In this document: piece by piece, positions 8,550 to 19,731 of the stretch | Position numbering within the stretch: the stretch's first letter is position 1 | How the letters are laid out: the number at the start of each line of letters is the position of its first letter | From: MFD04580-c1 sp963702995 | Lineage (GTDB): Bacteria > Planctomycetota > Phycisphaerae > Tepidisphaerales > Tepidisphaeraceae | Length of the DNA stretch: 64,000 nt | NCBI GenBank assembly: GCA_963702995.1 | Contig: OY969783.1 | Location: forward strand, 4,464,001-4,528,000 | Direction of reading: 5' to 3' | Made by a program: the position numbers and the translations under genes | Notes under the pieces: generated by a model | Databases searched by the model: none | Told to the model about the DNA's origin: nothing | What the model saw: only the letters and a program-made list of their open reading frames with translations

Positions 8550-9077
8550 TCAAGTCGTCGCCCGCGGCGCGGTCGGGCGCGGGGCCGTCGCCTCGTCGGC
8601 GTCGGCGGCCGCATCCAGCTTCATCGCGATCCGGGACAGGGCGGCGACATCTTCATTGTCGAGTGACGCCATCAGACGCAGCAACTGCCGGTGATGTTCG
8701 GGGAGGACGGCCGCCAGCTTTTGGCGGCCGGCCTCGGTGAGGTACAGGTGGTTCACCCTGCGATCCCGCAGGTCGGGCTGCCGGCGCGCCCACCCGAGCG
8801 CCTCCAGCCGATCGAGCACACCGCAGACGTTCCCCTTCGTCACCAGGAGCTGCGCGGCCAGTTCCTGCTGGGTCATCCCTTCGCCCAGATGGAGCGTGGC
8901 CAACACGTCGAACTGCGGGACGGTCAGCGCCTGGAAGGCGAGCAATTGTTCGAGCATGCGATGCAGGCGGTGGTAGGCCCGAACAAACTCCACCCAGACG
9001 CGAAGCCGGACGCTGGCGGCGTCTTCGAGGCACGTCAGCGGGATCGTTCGCGGCCGCCCTGACCCATCCTCCGCCAT
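8550..9077 (-). CDS. MarR-family transcriptional regulator
   Basis: A winged-helix repressor, usually dimeric and responsive to small phenolics or oxidants. Recognisable are the helix-turn-helix and wing: LTVPQFDVLATLHLGEG, MTQQELAAQLLVTKGNVCG, VLDRLEALGWARRQPDLRDR and LYLTEAGRQKL. The single Cys in the recognition helix region (NVCGVLDRL) might serve as a redox sensor, but this is speculation. The C-terminus is an Ala/Asp/Glu-rich tail. ATG 9077 was chosen because a sigma70-like promoter ends 8 nt upstream. The yceI gene downstream is the likely target as well as itself. Length 175 residues. Confidence 0.88.
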   Translation of the reverse strand: MAEDGSGRPRTIPLTCLEDAASVRLRVWVEFVRAYHRLHRMLEQLLAFQALTVPQFDVLATLHLGEGMTQQELAAQLLVTKGNVCGVLDRLEALGWARRQPDLRDRRVNHLYLTEAGRQKLAAVLPEHHRQLLRLMASLDNEDVAALSRIAMKLDAAADADEATAPRPTAPRATT

Positions 9078-9080
9078 ATA

Positions 9081-9115
9081 GTTTAAGTATAAACCGTCTA
9101 AAATAGGAAAGGCAA
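9081..9115 (-). promoter_or_regulatory. Promoter and putative operator of marR-yceI
   Basis: On the minus strand TTGCCT (9110-9115) and TATACT (9086-9091) are 18 nt apart, and the ATG lies 8 nt after the -10 box. A GTTTA-AGTA-TAAAC inverted repeat (9081-9094) overlaps the -10 box, an ideal place for autorepression by MarR. Confidence 0.6.
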
Positions 9116-9265
9116 GCGGGCCCGCGGTTTTGGTGAGAATTTGCGTGCGAGGGACGGCGGGCTTAGAAGGTGGCATCGCTGTTGCGACTTGGATTGTCGG
9201 ACCGCGTAGTTCCGCATGTGCGGCGCGGGCCTCGTTTCAATCGCCTCATTCAGAAGGAGTATGCC

Positions 9266-10276
9266 ATGACAGTTGCACGTCGTCTGGCAATGCCGGCGCT
9301 GTTCGGCTTTGCGTTGGTCGCGGGTGGGGGTTGCGCGTCGGAACGCCCGAGCGCGGTGCCGGCGTCCGCCATCGTCAAGACGCAGGGGGATCAGCGCGTC
9401 GTTTACACGTCCGACGGTGAAGGAACCATCTGGATCGCCGAGGCCGGGAACAACAACATCAACTATTCCGGCCCCGTCCATCATGGCGATCGGGTGGTGC
9501 TCGACCCCGACGCCAACACGGTGACGATCAACGATCGCGTGGTGGCGAATCAGGGCATCTCGCACCACGATCACAAGGTCTATTTCTCGTCGGCGGCCGA
9601 TACGACAGCGGTGCCGACGGTGCAGGAAGCGCTGGTCCCCCGCCCGCCGCAGGTGCCGGCGGCCGCCAGCCTCAAGGCGGAAGGTCGGCAGCGGGTTGAA
9701 TACACCGCCGCCGCTGATGGCGCCGTCTGGGTGAGTGATACAGAAAACAATGGGATCGTCTACGCGGGGAAGGTCGTCCGCGGCGATAAGGTCGTGGTGG
9801 ACCCGACGCTCAAGATGAGCCAGTTCACGGTCAACGGGCGCGTGGTCTACAACTCGGAGCTTCCGAATCACAATCGCCGCGTCTTCTTCTTGGCGGGCGC
9901 CGACCCGTTCCCAGGAACGACGCCTGATGCGGTCACCGCGGCCAGCGTGAGCACCCCGGGGGCGGTCGCCACACCGGCAGCGATGGTCGTCCGGCCGGTC
10001 GAAGTGTCGCAGTCGGCGACGCTTCGGGCGGAAGGCGTCGGCCGATCCGACTTTGTTGCGGATTCGGAAGGGACGGTGTGGGTGGTCGATTCGTCGAGCA
10101 ACAGCGTCGTCTACTCCGGCCGCATGCTGCGCGGGGATGCGCTGATGCTCGATCCGACGGCCGATCGTCTGACGCTCAACACCCGCCCGGTCTACGACCG
10201 GAGCCTGGCGCGCGGCGATCGCTATCGCATCTTCTACCAGTCCACCATGATGGACCCAACGCTGAACCACAGGTGA
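9266..10276 (+). CDS. Putative lipoprotein with three internal repeats
   Basis: The start at 9266 has AGAAGGAG 6 nt upstream. The N-terminus is a lipoprotein-like signal (LFGFALVAGGGC, Cys23). The rest is built of three about 75-residue repeats at about residues 32-107, 130-212 and 250-335. Each contains the same pattern: A..L/VK.E/QG..R..Y, EGT(I/V)W(I/V), NN.I.Y(S/A)G, (R)GD(R/K)VVLDP, T(I/L)N.R.V and a final (V/I)(Y/F)F. The repeats are linked by Pro/Ala/Val-rich spacers. I do not recognise the repeat family; it looks like a small all-beta module. Cell-envelope location is inferred from the signal. The next gene is convergent. Confidence 0.6.
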   Translation: MTVARRLAMPALFGFALVAGGGCASERPSAVPASAIVKTQGDQRVVYTSDGEGTIWIAEAGNNNINYSGPVHHGDRVVLDPDANTVTINDRVVANQGISHHDHKVYFSSAADTTAVPTVQEALVPRPPQVPAAASLKAEGRQRVEYTAAADGAVWVSDTENNGIVYAGKVVRGDKVVVDPTLKMSQFTVNGRVVYNSELPNHNRRVFFLAGADPFPGTTPDAVTAASVSTPGAVATPAAMVVRPVEVSQSATLRAEGVGRSDFVADSEGTVWVVDSSSNSVVYSGRMLRGDALMLDPTADRLTLNTRPVYDRSLARGDRYRIFYQSTMMDPTLNHR

Positions 10277-10287
10277 GTCGGACCGAT

Positions 10288-11316
10288 TCACAGCGCGAGT
10301 GGATCGAGCGGGCGAGGAGCGGGCGAATGACCAGACGGCGGCAAAGCCGTCGAAGAGTCATGCGGCCGCTCCTCGCTTTTTGGTTGAAAGCTCGCGATCA
10401 GGAGCGGGATGGTGAGCGCGGAGAGCGGGTACCAGATCCGAACCTCGGCGATCATGCCCCAGACGATGCACAGCAAGATGTGGAGGCCAAACCATGGGAG
10501 CAGGCGGTAAAGGTTGTCCCGGAACTGGGGCGCCACTACCTGCGGAAGGGAGATCAGGAAGAGGATCAGCAGGGGGAGCGTGTCCACGACGCGCCATTCC
10601 ACGTTGTAGGGGAAATGAATATTCGTCTCGCTGGCGAGCGGATGAAAAATCAGGGTAGCAAGGATCGCCGGCGCGGCGATCAGCAGGCCGCCGATCGCCA
10701 GACGGGCGTATTCGGACACTCTGAGGGATCGCCACGACTGGTGAACCAGCACCCAGGCCAGGATGAGGGTCGCCGCCACTTCTTTGAACACGCAGGCCGC
10801 GGCCGCGGCGATGATGAACCGGATGAACCGTTTCCGGAAGACGGCGGTCAGGGCGGCGGTCATGCCCGCGAGGAAAGCGAAATCCTCGAGGTTGTAAAGG
10901 TACCACGGGATGGCGACGATCCCGAGCAGCGTCCCGGCGGCCGTCGCGAACGCCTGACCCGAGATCGATGGGGACCAAACTTTCACGTACCCCTGGAGCG
11001 CGATCAGCCACGCGAACAGCGTGACGGCCTTGAAGGTCGAATTCACGAGGATCGGGCTGGCGCCACGCTCGATCAGCTTTCCCACCAGCGCGTACGGAAC
11101 GTACCGGTACTGCCAGGGTGCCGTTCCCACGCCGTGGAGGATCGCGCGCGGCGCGTCCTCGACCTGAACGCGCATGACCTCCGCTCGGGAGTGAACGCCG
11201 TAGGTGAGGCTCAGCCGGGCGAACTGCGTGTTCAGCATGAAATGCGTCGCCGCCCCGGCCAGCGCCAGGGCGATCAGGATCGATTGGCGAGGCGGGAGCA
11301 GGCTTTGGCGCGGCAT
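10288..11316 (-). CDS. Multispanning membrane protein, unknown
   Basis: A 342-residue protein with about eight hydrophobic segments (SILIALALAGAATHFML, ILVNSTFKAVTLFAWLIAL, AFATAAGTLLGIVAIPWYLY, LLILFLISLP, LLCIVWGMIAEVRIWYP). The short charged motif VEDAPRAILHG after the first span is reminiscent of lipid-linked-sugar (GT-C type) glycosyltransferases, which carry acidic residues in the first periplasmic loop, but the similarity is too weak to name a function. The C-terminus is polar and Pro/Ser-rich. Confidence 0.55.
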   Translation of the reverse strand: MPRQSLLPPRQSILIALALAGAATHFMLNTQFARLSLTYGVHSRAEVMRVQVEDAPRAILHGVGTAPWQYRYVPYALVGKLIERGASPILVNSTFKAVTLFAWLIALQGYVKVWSPSISGQAFATAAGTLLGIVAIPWYLYNLEDFAFLAGMTAALTAVFRKRFIRFIIAAAAACVFKEVAATLILAWVLVHQSWRSLRVSEYARLAIGGLLIAAPAILATLIFHPLASETNIHFPYNVEWRVVDTLPLLILFLISLPQVVAPQFRDNLYRLLPWFGLHILLCIVWGMIAEVRIWYPLSALTIPLLIASFQPKSEERPHDSSTALPPSGHSPAPRPLDPLAL

Positions 11317-11339
11317 GCGCGAAAGCTATCAGAGGGGGT

Positions 11340-11664
11340 GGGCCAACTCAATCGGGGCGTCGGGTGAGGCGGGCGTGAGCCGCTCGGCGAACGGATCAGC
11401 CGCCGCGTACGGCGGCTGCCCGCTTCCTGACGAGCGCGGCTCGCGAAAGGCCGTTGGGGATCGCTCTGAACGAGCCGCGCCCGTGATGAAGCGGGGCCCG
11501 CCGTCGGCGGGCGTGAGCCGCTTGTCGAACGGATCAGCCGCCGCGTACGGCGGCTGCCCGCTTCCTGACGGGCGCGGCTCGTTCGGAGGGTGCGTCGGGG
11601 GAGGGGCGGTTTCGGCGGAGCGCAACGGGGACCGCTTTCTGACGGGCGCGGCTCGCGGGTTTTC
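11340..11664. repeat. Direct-repeat cluster with CGCTTCCTGACGGGCGCGG core
   Basis: No gene. Two copies of a 70-bp unit (11375-11444 and 11513-11582) contain the small palindrome AGCCGCCG-CGTA-CGGCGGCT followed by CCGCTTCCTGACG(A/G)GCGCGGCTCG. A third partial copy of the end lies at 11632-11654 and a fourth at 22620-22645. They read through as EPRPSGSG-like peptides in shadow frames. A dispersed non-coding repeat family of unknown origin. Confidence 0.65.
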
Positions 11665-14657
<2,993 letters not shown>

Positions 14658-14681
14658 GGTGTGATGCCTTCCACAACGAAA

Positions 14682-14703
14682 GGGCGACCCAGAAAGGTCG
14701 CCC
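14682..14703. repeat. Short hairpin between gcvH and gcvP
   Basis: GGGCGACC-CAGAAA-GGTCGCCC forms an 8-bp stem just upstream of the gcvP ribosome binding site on the minus strand. It could reduce or tune gcvP expression relative to gcvH; no glycine riboswitch pattern was recognised. Confidence 0.35.
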
Positions 14704-14777
14704 GACGATTGGCTCTGGATTTGGCAGGGCGCGCCGCTCGACCCGGCGCGCTGGGCCGAGCGTTGCGGTGCCGAGGG

Positions 14778-15158
14778 TCAGTGCCCAGTCTTCTTCAGGT
14801 AGTCATCGGTCGCAAGCAACTGGTCGTAATCGCCGGTCCCGGCGACTTTGACCTTGATCATCCACCCCTTCTCGTACGGGTCATTATTGACCAGCGCCGG
14901 GTTGTTGACCAGTTCTTCGTTGATCGCCGTGATGGTGCCGGCAACACCGGAATAAAGGTCGCTGGTGGCTTTGACGGATTCCACCTCGCCAAAGGAGCCG
15001 TTCTTGGCCAGGGCGGCGCCGATTTTGGGGAGCTTGACGAAGGTAATGTCGGTCAGTTCGTCGGCCGCGAACTGGGTGATACCGATTGTGACGGTGTCGC
15101 CATCGAGCTTGTGCCATTCGTGGGTTTCGAGATAGCGACGATCTGTGGGAGCGGGCAT
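14778..15158 (-). CDS. gcvH: Glycine cleavage system H protein
   Basis: The lipoyl carrier shuttles the aminomethyl group between GcvP, GcvT and lipoamide dehydrogenase. The 126-residue product contains RRYLETHEWHKLDGDTVTIG, ITQFAADELTDITFVKLP and the lipoylation site GEVESVKATSDLYS, where Lys is the modified residue, plus YEKGWMIKVKV. ATG 15158 has AAGGA about 8 nt upstream. It lies between gcvT and gcvP on the same strand, so the three form a cluster, though repeats separate gcvT from gcvH. Confidence 0.93.
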   Translation of the reverse strand: MPAPTDRRYLETHEWHKLDGDTVTIGITQFAADELTDITFVKLPKIGAALAKNGSFGEVESVKATSDLYSGVAGTITAINEELVNNPALVNNDPYEKGWMIKVKVAGTGDYDQLLATDDYLKKTGH

Positions 15159-15194
15159 AGTCAATCCTTGCTGGTATGGTCGGTGGGCGATCCG

Positions 15195-15340
15195 GTCGAA
15201 ACGGCGGCCGGAAGGCTCCCGCAGGGCACGCATCGCGTTCCGGAATTGGCGATGCGGTCCCGCCGGGCGACCCTTCGGCCTTGCAACCCGGCCGGGCGCC
15301 GTTGCGGCCCGCGATGCGTGCCCTACGGGCGCCGGTCGTT
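15195..15340. repeat. GTAGGGCACGCATCGCG-type inverted repeat
   Basis: Between gcvT and gcvH, GCAGGGCACGCATCGCG (about 15221) and CGCGATGCGTGCCCTACGG (about 15313) form the ends of a 110-bp imperfect palindrome. The middle contains another inverted pair (CGGCGCCC region). Related ends occur at 5490-5610 and 23585-23757. Confidence 0.65.
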
Positions 15341-15347
15341 GATCCGT

Positions 15348-16443
15348 CTATCGCTTCCGGCTGTAGAACGGCAGCTTGACGATTTTGGCCGGGTGATCGA
15401 CGCCCTTCAGATCGGCCGCCAGTTCGGTGCCGATCGACGACACGCCTGAATCGACGTACGCCATCGCAATGCTTTTTTGAAGCGTGGGGCTGAAGGTGCC
15501 GCTGGTGACTTCCCCGACGACGGCGCCGTTGTGCTTGATCGCCGTTCCCTGTCGCGCGATGCGGCGGCCGTCGAGCTCCAGGCCGACGAGCGTTCGCGGT
15601 GGCCCGGGCTCGGCGATTCGGCGCAGGGCGTCGGCGCCGACAAAGTCTTTGTTCAGGTCAACCGCCCACCCGAGGCCGGCGGCGAGGGGATCGATCGTCT
15701 CGCCGAGCTCGTGGCCGTACAGCGGCATGCCCGCCTCGAGCCGTAGCGTGTCCCGCGCCCAGGCCGGCGGGTTGGAGCGTGGCGCTTGGGCGATCGAGGT
15801 CGGCCGAAAGGAGCTTGATCGCCATGGCGGCCGCCTTGGCGGACAGGATGATCTCGACCCCGTCCTCCCCGGTGTAGCCGCTGCGGAAGACCGAGAGCTT
15901 GACGAACATCACGTCTTCCGTGACGAACGAGTAGCGCTTCATGGAGCGGATGTCGATCGGGAGGGCTTCCGACAGCCGGTCGATCACCTTCGGGCCCTGA
16001 AGGGCGACCATGGCGGTCGATTCGGTCTGATCGACCATCTCGACGGCATGGTTCTCTTTTGCCGCCAGGGCGCGGAAATGAGCGACGAGCTTCTCGCGGT
16101 TGCTTGCGTTGCAGACCATCAGCCAGTGCGGTTCGTCGCGGCTGATGATGATGTCGTCGAGCACGCCGCCGGCGTCATTGCAGACCAGGCTGTAGCGGCT
16201 CTGGCCGACTTTCTGCTCGCTGACGTTGCGGGTCAATGCCCGGTTGAGGAATGCGGTTGCGCCTTTCCCCGTGAAATGGAGGCGGCCCATGTGCGAAACA
16301 TCAAAGATGGCGGCGCTGTTGCGCGTCTGCTCGTGCTCGGCGATGATCGAGCGGTAGACGATGGGCATTTCCCACCCCGCAAAATCGACCATCCGCGCCC
16401 CGGCCGAGACGTGGAAATCGTAGAAGGGGGTGCGTTTGAGCAT
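15348..16443 (-). CDS. gcvT: Aminomethyltransferase (T-protein), frameshift near 15755
   Basis: The T-protein transfers the methylene group to THF and releases ammonia. The N-terminal frame starts MLKRTPFYDFHVSAGARMV with DFAGWEMPIVY and contains VFDVSHMG-like IFDVSHMGRLHF. The C-terminal frame holds MPLYGHELGETIDPLAAGLG and TSGTFSPTLQKSIAMAYV. They join at PAGLGARDTLRLEAG if two bases (GC in a GCGC context) are restored near 15754-15757. The full product of 365 residues is normal. As with gcvP this is probably an assembly error. A TAGGGT box 9 nt before the ATG may be a -10 element. Confidence 0.88.
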
Positions 16444-16667
16444 CGCGAGGGAACCCTATCGGTGGGCCGCCCCGGCGTCAAGAACGAGCCTCCACAGCGG
16501 CGCAACGCCGAAGCGGAAAATGCGAAGCGCGAAATCCGAAGGAATGAGAAGCCGGATTCAATCGCGAGTCTTGATTTCCGCTTTGACTTTGTTTGAAGTT
16601 CCTGGAGATTTCATGCTTCGCATTTTCTGATTTGGGAAGGCTCGATCGCCGAATCAGCGCTGTAGTG
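16444..16667. repeat. MITE-like repeat with GCTGTAGTGT end
   Basis: The spacer holds GCGAAGCGCGAAATCCGAAGG near 16517, an internal ATTTCCGCTTTGACTTTG-like inverted partner, and TCAGCGCTGTAGTGTTAGG near 16655. The same parts, in the same order, lie at 44068-44287. No gene is visible. Confidence 0.55.
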
Positions 16668-17522
16668 TTAGGCGGGGCGTTCGGAGAGCGGCTTGAGGAA
16701 TTTGATCAGCGTGACCTGATTCCCCTGATCGTTGTACTCGACGCTGTCCACCATCCCCTTGGCGATCATGATGCCGAAGCCGCCGTCGCGCAGGCCGAGC
16801 TGCTGACGGACTTCCATGTGGCTGATGGGGTCGTCGTCGTTGGCCGCGTGCGGCAGGTCGGACGGGTTGAAGCCGGGCCCTTCGTCGGTAATGACGAACT
16901 TCACCCACTCATCGCTCACGGCGTACGAGATGGTCACGGTACGCTCCCGCTCCTTGCGGTTGCCCCATTCGATCGCGTTCTGAACCATTTCCAGGGCCGC
17001 GTACCGGATCCGCCCGAGCTCTTCCTCGGGGAGCGTTGTGAAGCGGAACAGTTCGCTGAGCAGATCGTTCAACTGCTCGCGGAGCTTGCTGTCGCTCCGC
17101 ATCTGGAGCACGACCGAGGTGCGGATCTTCCCATCCTGGAGCCGGCGGCGGTGCTCGAGCGTGTCGCGGATCTCCTGGAGCAGTTCATCCGGCTCGAACG
17201 GCTTGGTCAGATAGCGATCGGCCCCGACATAGAGCCCGCGCTGCCTGGCGTCGCGGCCGTCGAGGGCGGTCAACATCAGGATCGGGATCAAATTGGTCTG
17301 ACGGCTGAACTTGAGCTTCTCACAAACCGCGAATCCGTCCAGACCGGGGAGCATCACGTCCAGGACAATCGCGTCCGGACGATCCGCCTGGACACGCTCG
17401 ATCGCGGTCGGGCCATCATGGGCCGGCTCGGTGTGATATCCTTCGGTGCGCAGCAGATCACACAGGAGGCTGCACAGGTCGGAATCATCCTCGACAACCA
17501 GGATCCGCTCGGGGTGGCCCAT
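16668..17522 (-). CDS. Response regulator with C-terminal HATPase (anti-sigma-like) domain
   Basis: The protein begins MGHPERILVVEDDSDL with a receiver domain (acidic pair, phospho-acceptor in AIVLDVMLPGLDG, LTALDG and YLTKPF). The second half is a GHKL ATPase of the RsbW/SpoIIAB type: EELGRIRYAALEMVQNAIEW (N-box), ITDEGPGFNPSDLP (G1) and DGGFGIMIAKGMVDSVEY (G2). This combination suggests control of an anti-sigma or switch-kinase activity by phosphorylation. A GAF-SpoIIE phosphatase gene lies further on at 46168-47611 and might belong to the same partner-switch network, but there is no direct link. Length 284 residues. Confidence 0.85.
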   Translation of the reverse strand: MGHPERILVVEDDSDLCSLLCDLLRTEGYHTEPAHDGPTAIERVQADRPDAIVLDVMLPGLDGFAVCEKLKFSRQTNLIPILMLTALDGRDARQRGLYVGADRYLTKPFEPDELLQEIRDTLEHRRRLQDGKIRTSVVLQMRSDSKLREQLNDLLSELFRFTTLPEEELGRIRYAALEMVQNAIEWGNRKERERTVTISYAVSDEWVKFVITDEGPGFNPSDLPHAANDDDPISHMEVRQQLGLRDGGFGIMIAKGMVDSVEYNDQGNQVTLIKFLKPLSERPA

Positions 17523-17872
17523 AGTCCGAACGCCTCGCTTCTTCGCATCTGGATTACGGTGGGGCCGGCACCGTCCGATCAGCCGATCACCTCGCGCCCC
17601 GCCGACAGCCCGTCCGGCATTCATCCGCCTGACAGCACCCCGCCTGACACTGAACGCCGCCAGTCTAGAGGCGGCGGCATTGAGGGGGAAGAGAAATTCA
17701 GATTCAGCCCGTCGCCGCCATGCCCCAAGCGCGCCGCGTGAACCGGCGAGATCTATGGAACATTGCCCGGGCGAAACCTGATCTATCAGATCGTGCGGCC
17801 GCGGGACGGCGTGGATGGGAAAGGACGATGCGCGTCGATGACACGCGCGGCGATCCGCCGCATAATCGCGCG

Positions 17873-18583
17873 ATGCAACCGATTTGGAACGAGTTGGCCG
17901 CCCGCGCCGGCCGCACGATCAGTGACGAACAACATCAGAAGCTGTCGAGCTATCTCGATCGGCTTCTGGCCGCGAATCAAACCATGAACCTGACGCGGAT
18001 CGTTGATCGGGCGGCGGCCGAGGTGCAGCACGTGGGGGACGCCCTGACGGTCCTTCCGCACCTGCCGGCGGAAGCGTTCCGTTTGGCCGACGTGGGCTCG
18101 GGTGGCGGCGTCCCGGGGATCCCGCTGGCGATCGTTCGTCCCGACGCGCAGGTGCTGCTCATCGAGTCCACGAAGAAAAAAGCGGCTTTTCTTCGGACGG
18201 TGGTCGAACAGTTAGAGCTTAAGAACGTTGTGGTGACGGAAGAGCGTGCCGAGGAGGTGGGGGCGGTGGAGTCCGGCCGCCGCCAGGCGTTTGATGTCGT
18301 TGTCGCCCGTGCGGTGGCCACGATGGTCTGGCTGGCGGAATGGTGCCTCCCGTTGGCGAGAAAAGGCGGGAAGGTCTTAGCGCTCAAAGGGCCGAGGGTG
18401 ATGGAAGAACTCCCCGAGGCGCGCCGAGCCATCAAGCTGCTGGGCGGCTCCGAACCGATCCTTCACCCGGTGGACCTCCAGGGCACCACGCACCATATGA
18501 TTGTGGAGATTGTTAAAATAGAGAAGACTGATCGGCGCTATCCGAGGCCTGCCCCGGCCGCGAAAGGAAACCCGATTTCCTGA
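17873..18583 (+). CDS. rsmG: 16S rRNA m7G527 methyltransferase
   Basis: RsmG (GidB) methylates G527 of 16S rRNA using SAM. The 236-residue product has the fold and motifs of the family: NQTMNLTRIVDRAAAEVQHVGD, LADVGSGGGVPGIPLAIVRP (SAM site), LLIESTKKKAAFLR, VVVARAVATMVWLAEWCLPL and KGGKVLALKGP. ATG 17873 was chosen because a CATAAT box (17861-17866) lies 6 nt upstream with TGACAC 16 nt before it, suggesting leaderless initiation. The open frame extends upstream without conserved sequence. Confidence 0.9.
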   Translation: MQPIWNELAARAGRTISDEQHQKLSSYLDRLLAANQTMNLTRIVDRAAAEVQHVGDALTVLPHLPAEAFRLADVGSGGGVPGIPLAIVRPDAQVLLIESTKKKAAFLRTVVEQLELKNVVVTEERAEEVGAVESGRRQAFDVVVARAVATMVWLAEWCLPLARKGGKVLALKGPRVMEELPEARRAIKLLGGSEPILHPVDLQGTTHHMIVEIVKIEKTDRRYPRPAPAAKGNPIS

Positions 18584-18968
18584 CCGGGACCTCGGCCTCA
18601 CTCGAGGCAATCCATCCGGGCGTTAGGGCCGTATTGAAAGTCCTATAACGCCGTGTGAGCGCGGCAATTGAGAAGGCGATCGCCGCAGTGCCACGCGGCG
18701 GCCGATAGAGGTCATGTCCGGCCGCATGGAACTGCCATGCGGCGGAAGAATCTATCCCGCTGGTGGGCAACAACCTGTGAGTTGGCATACAATGCGAGGT
18801 CGTTCAGGGCATACCCGTACAAAACCCTGCTCCGGTGCTGGTGAATCATGCGGCGAAGTGACTTATGGATCGGAAACTGCTGAGGGGGGGCGTTTGGATC
18901 GGGTATCGAAGGTAACTTTTACTTGAAAGCCTTTGGCCGAAGGCGACGTATCAAGTTCGGGAGTGCTT
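18584..18968. other. Leader region upstream of csrA-deaminase, no gene seen
   Basis: Nothing coding is supported in this 385-nt stretch. It has a perfect hairpin at 18721-18743: GCCGCATGG-AACTG-CCATGCGGC, with a GGA at the loop side. Possible promoter-like TACAAT lies at about 18787. A GGGAG ribosome binding site is at about 18959. GGA-containing hairpins are the sites bound by CsrA, so the region may hold an autoregulatory leader or small RNA; that is only a suggestion. Confidence 0.4.
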
Positions 18969-19666
18969 ATGCTGGTATTGGCGCGCCAACGCGATCAAAG
19001 CGTCGTGATTGGCGACAATATTGAGGTCACCATCGTCGATGTGCGTGGAGATAAGGTGCGCCTTGGCATCAACGCGCCCAAGAATGTCAGCGTCCACCGG
19101 AAAGAAGTCTACGACGCGATCCGCCGTGAGAACCAGGCGGCCGCCGGTCTGAAGCCGGGGGACGTTGACACCGTCGTCGCTCCGGTGACGTCCAATCGAA
19201 CGATCTCGTCCGGCGCGCCCCTTAAACTCGCGGGGGCTGACGAGTTCATGCTGGCTGCGATCGAAGAGGCGAAAGAGGGGCTTTTAGAAGGGGGCCTGCC
19301 GATCGGTTCCGTCCTGGTCCGCGAAGGGAAGATCATCGCCCGCGGCCACAATCAGCGGGTTCAGAAGGGGGACCCGATGGCCCACGCCGAGATCGCCTGC
19401 CTGACCAATGCCGGCCGCCAGAAGAACTATAAGGATACAACCCTCTACTCCACGCTGATGCCCTGCTACCTCTGCAGCGGCGCGGTGGTGCAGTTCGAGG
19501 TGCCGCGGGTCATCGTTGGCGAATCGGTCAATTTCGCCGGCGGGCCGATTTCATGCGCAAGCACGGCGTGGAAGTCATCGACCTTCACGACGGCGAATGC
19601 GTGAAGATGATGAGCGACTTCATCCAAAAACACCCGCAGTTGTGGAACGAAGATATCGGGAAATGA
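18969..19666 (+). CDS. CsrA fused to a cytosine/nucleoside deaminase (frameshift near 19543)
   Basis: Residues 1-62 are a complete CsrA: MLVLARQRDQSVVIGDNIEV start, GDKVRLGINAPKNVSVHRKEVY with the RNA-binding Leu4 and Arg44. After a 30-residue linker, residues 91-232 form a zinc deaminase of the FCY1-like type: EGGLPIGSVLV, the HAE motif (139-141) and PCYLC (165-169). The frame breaks after NFAGG; one missing G in the run at 19542-19544 restores ADFMRKHGVEVIDLHDGE to the TGA at 19664-19666. No start codon with a ribosome binding site exists before the deaminase, so a real fusion is possible. However, a one-base change in the G5 run at 19157-19161 would introduce a stop after CsrA, so two genes cannot be excluded. 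Confidence 0.75.
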
Positions 19667-19731
19667 CGCCGCCGGAGCGGCTCGATCGGTCCGGCCCCCG
19701 CTCTGTCCGCCCTGGCCCGGCCGTGCCTGCG

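Noticed and set aside
14658..14777. Glycine riboswitch for the gcv genes
   Set aside because: Only a simple 8-bp hairpin is visible; the conserved tandem aptamer core was not recognised here or before gcvT.
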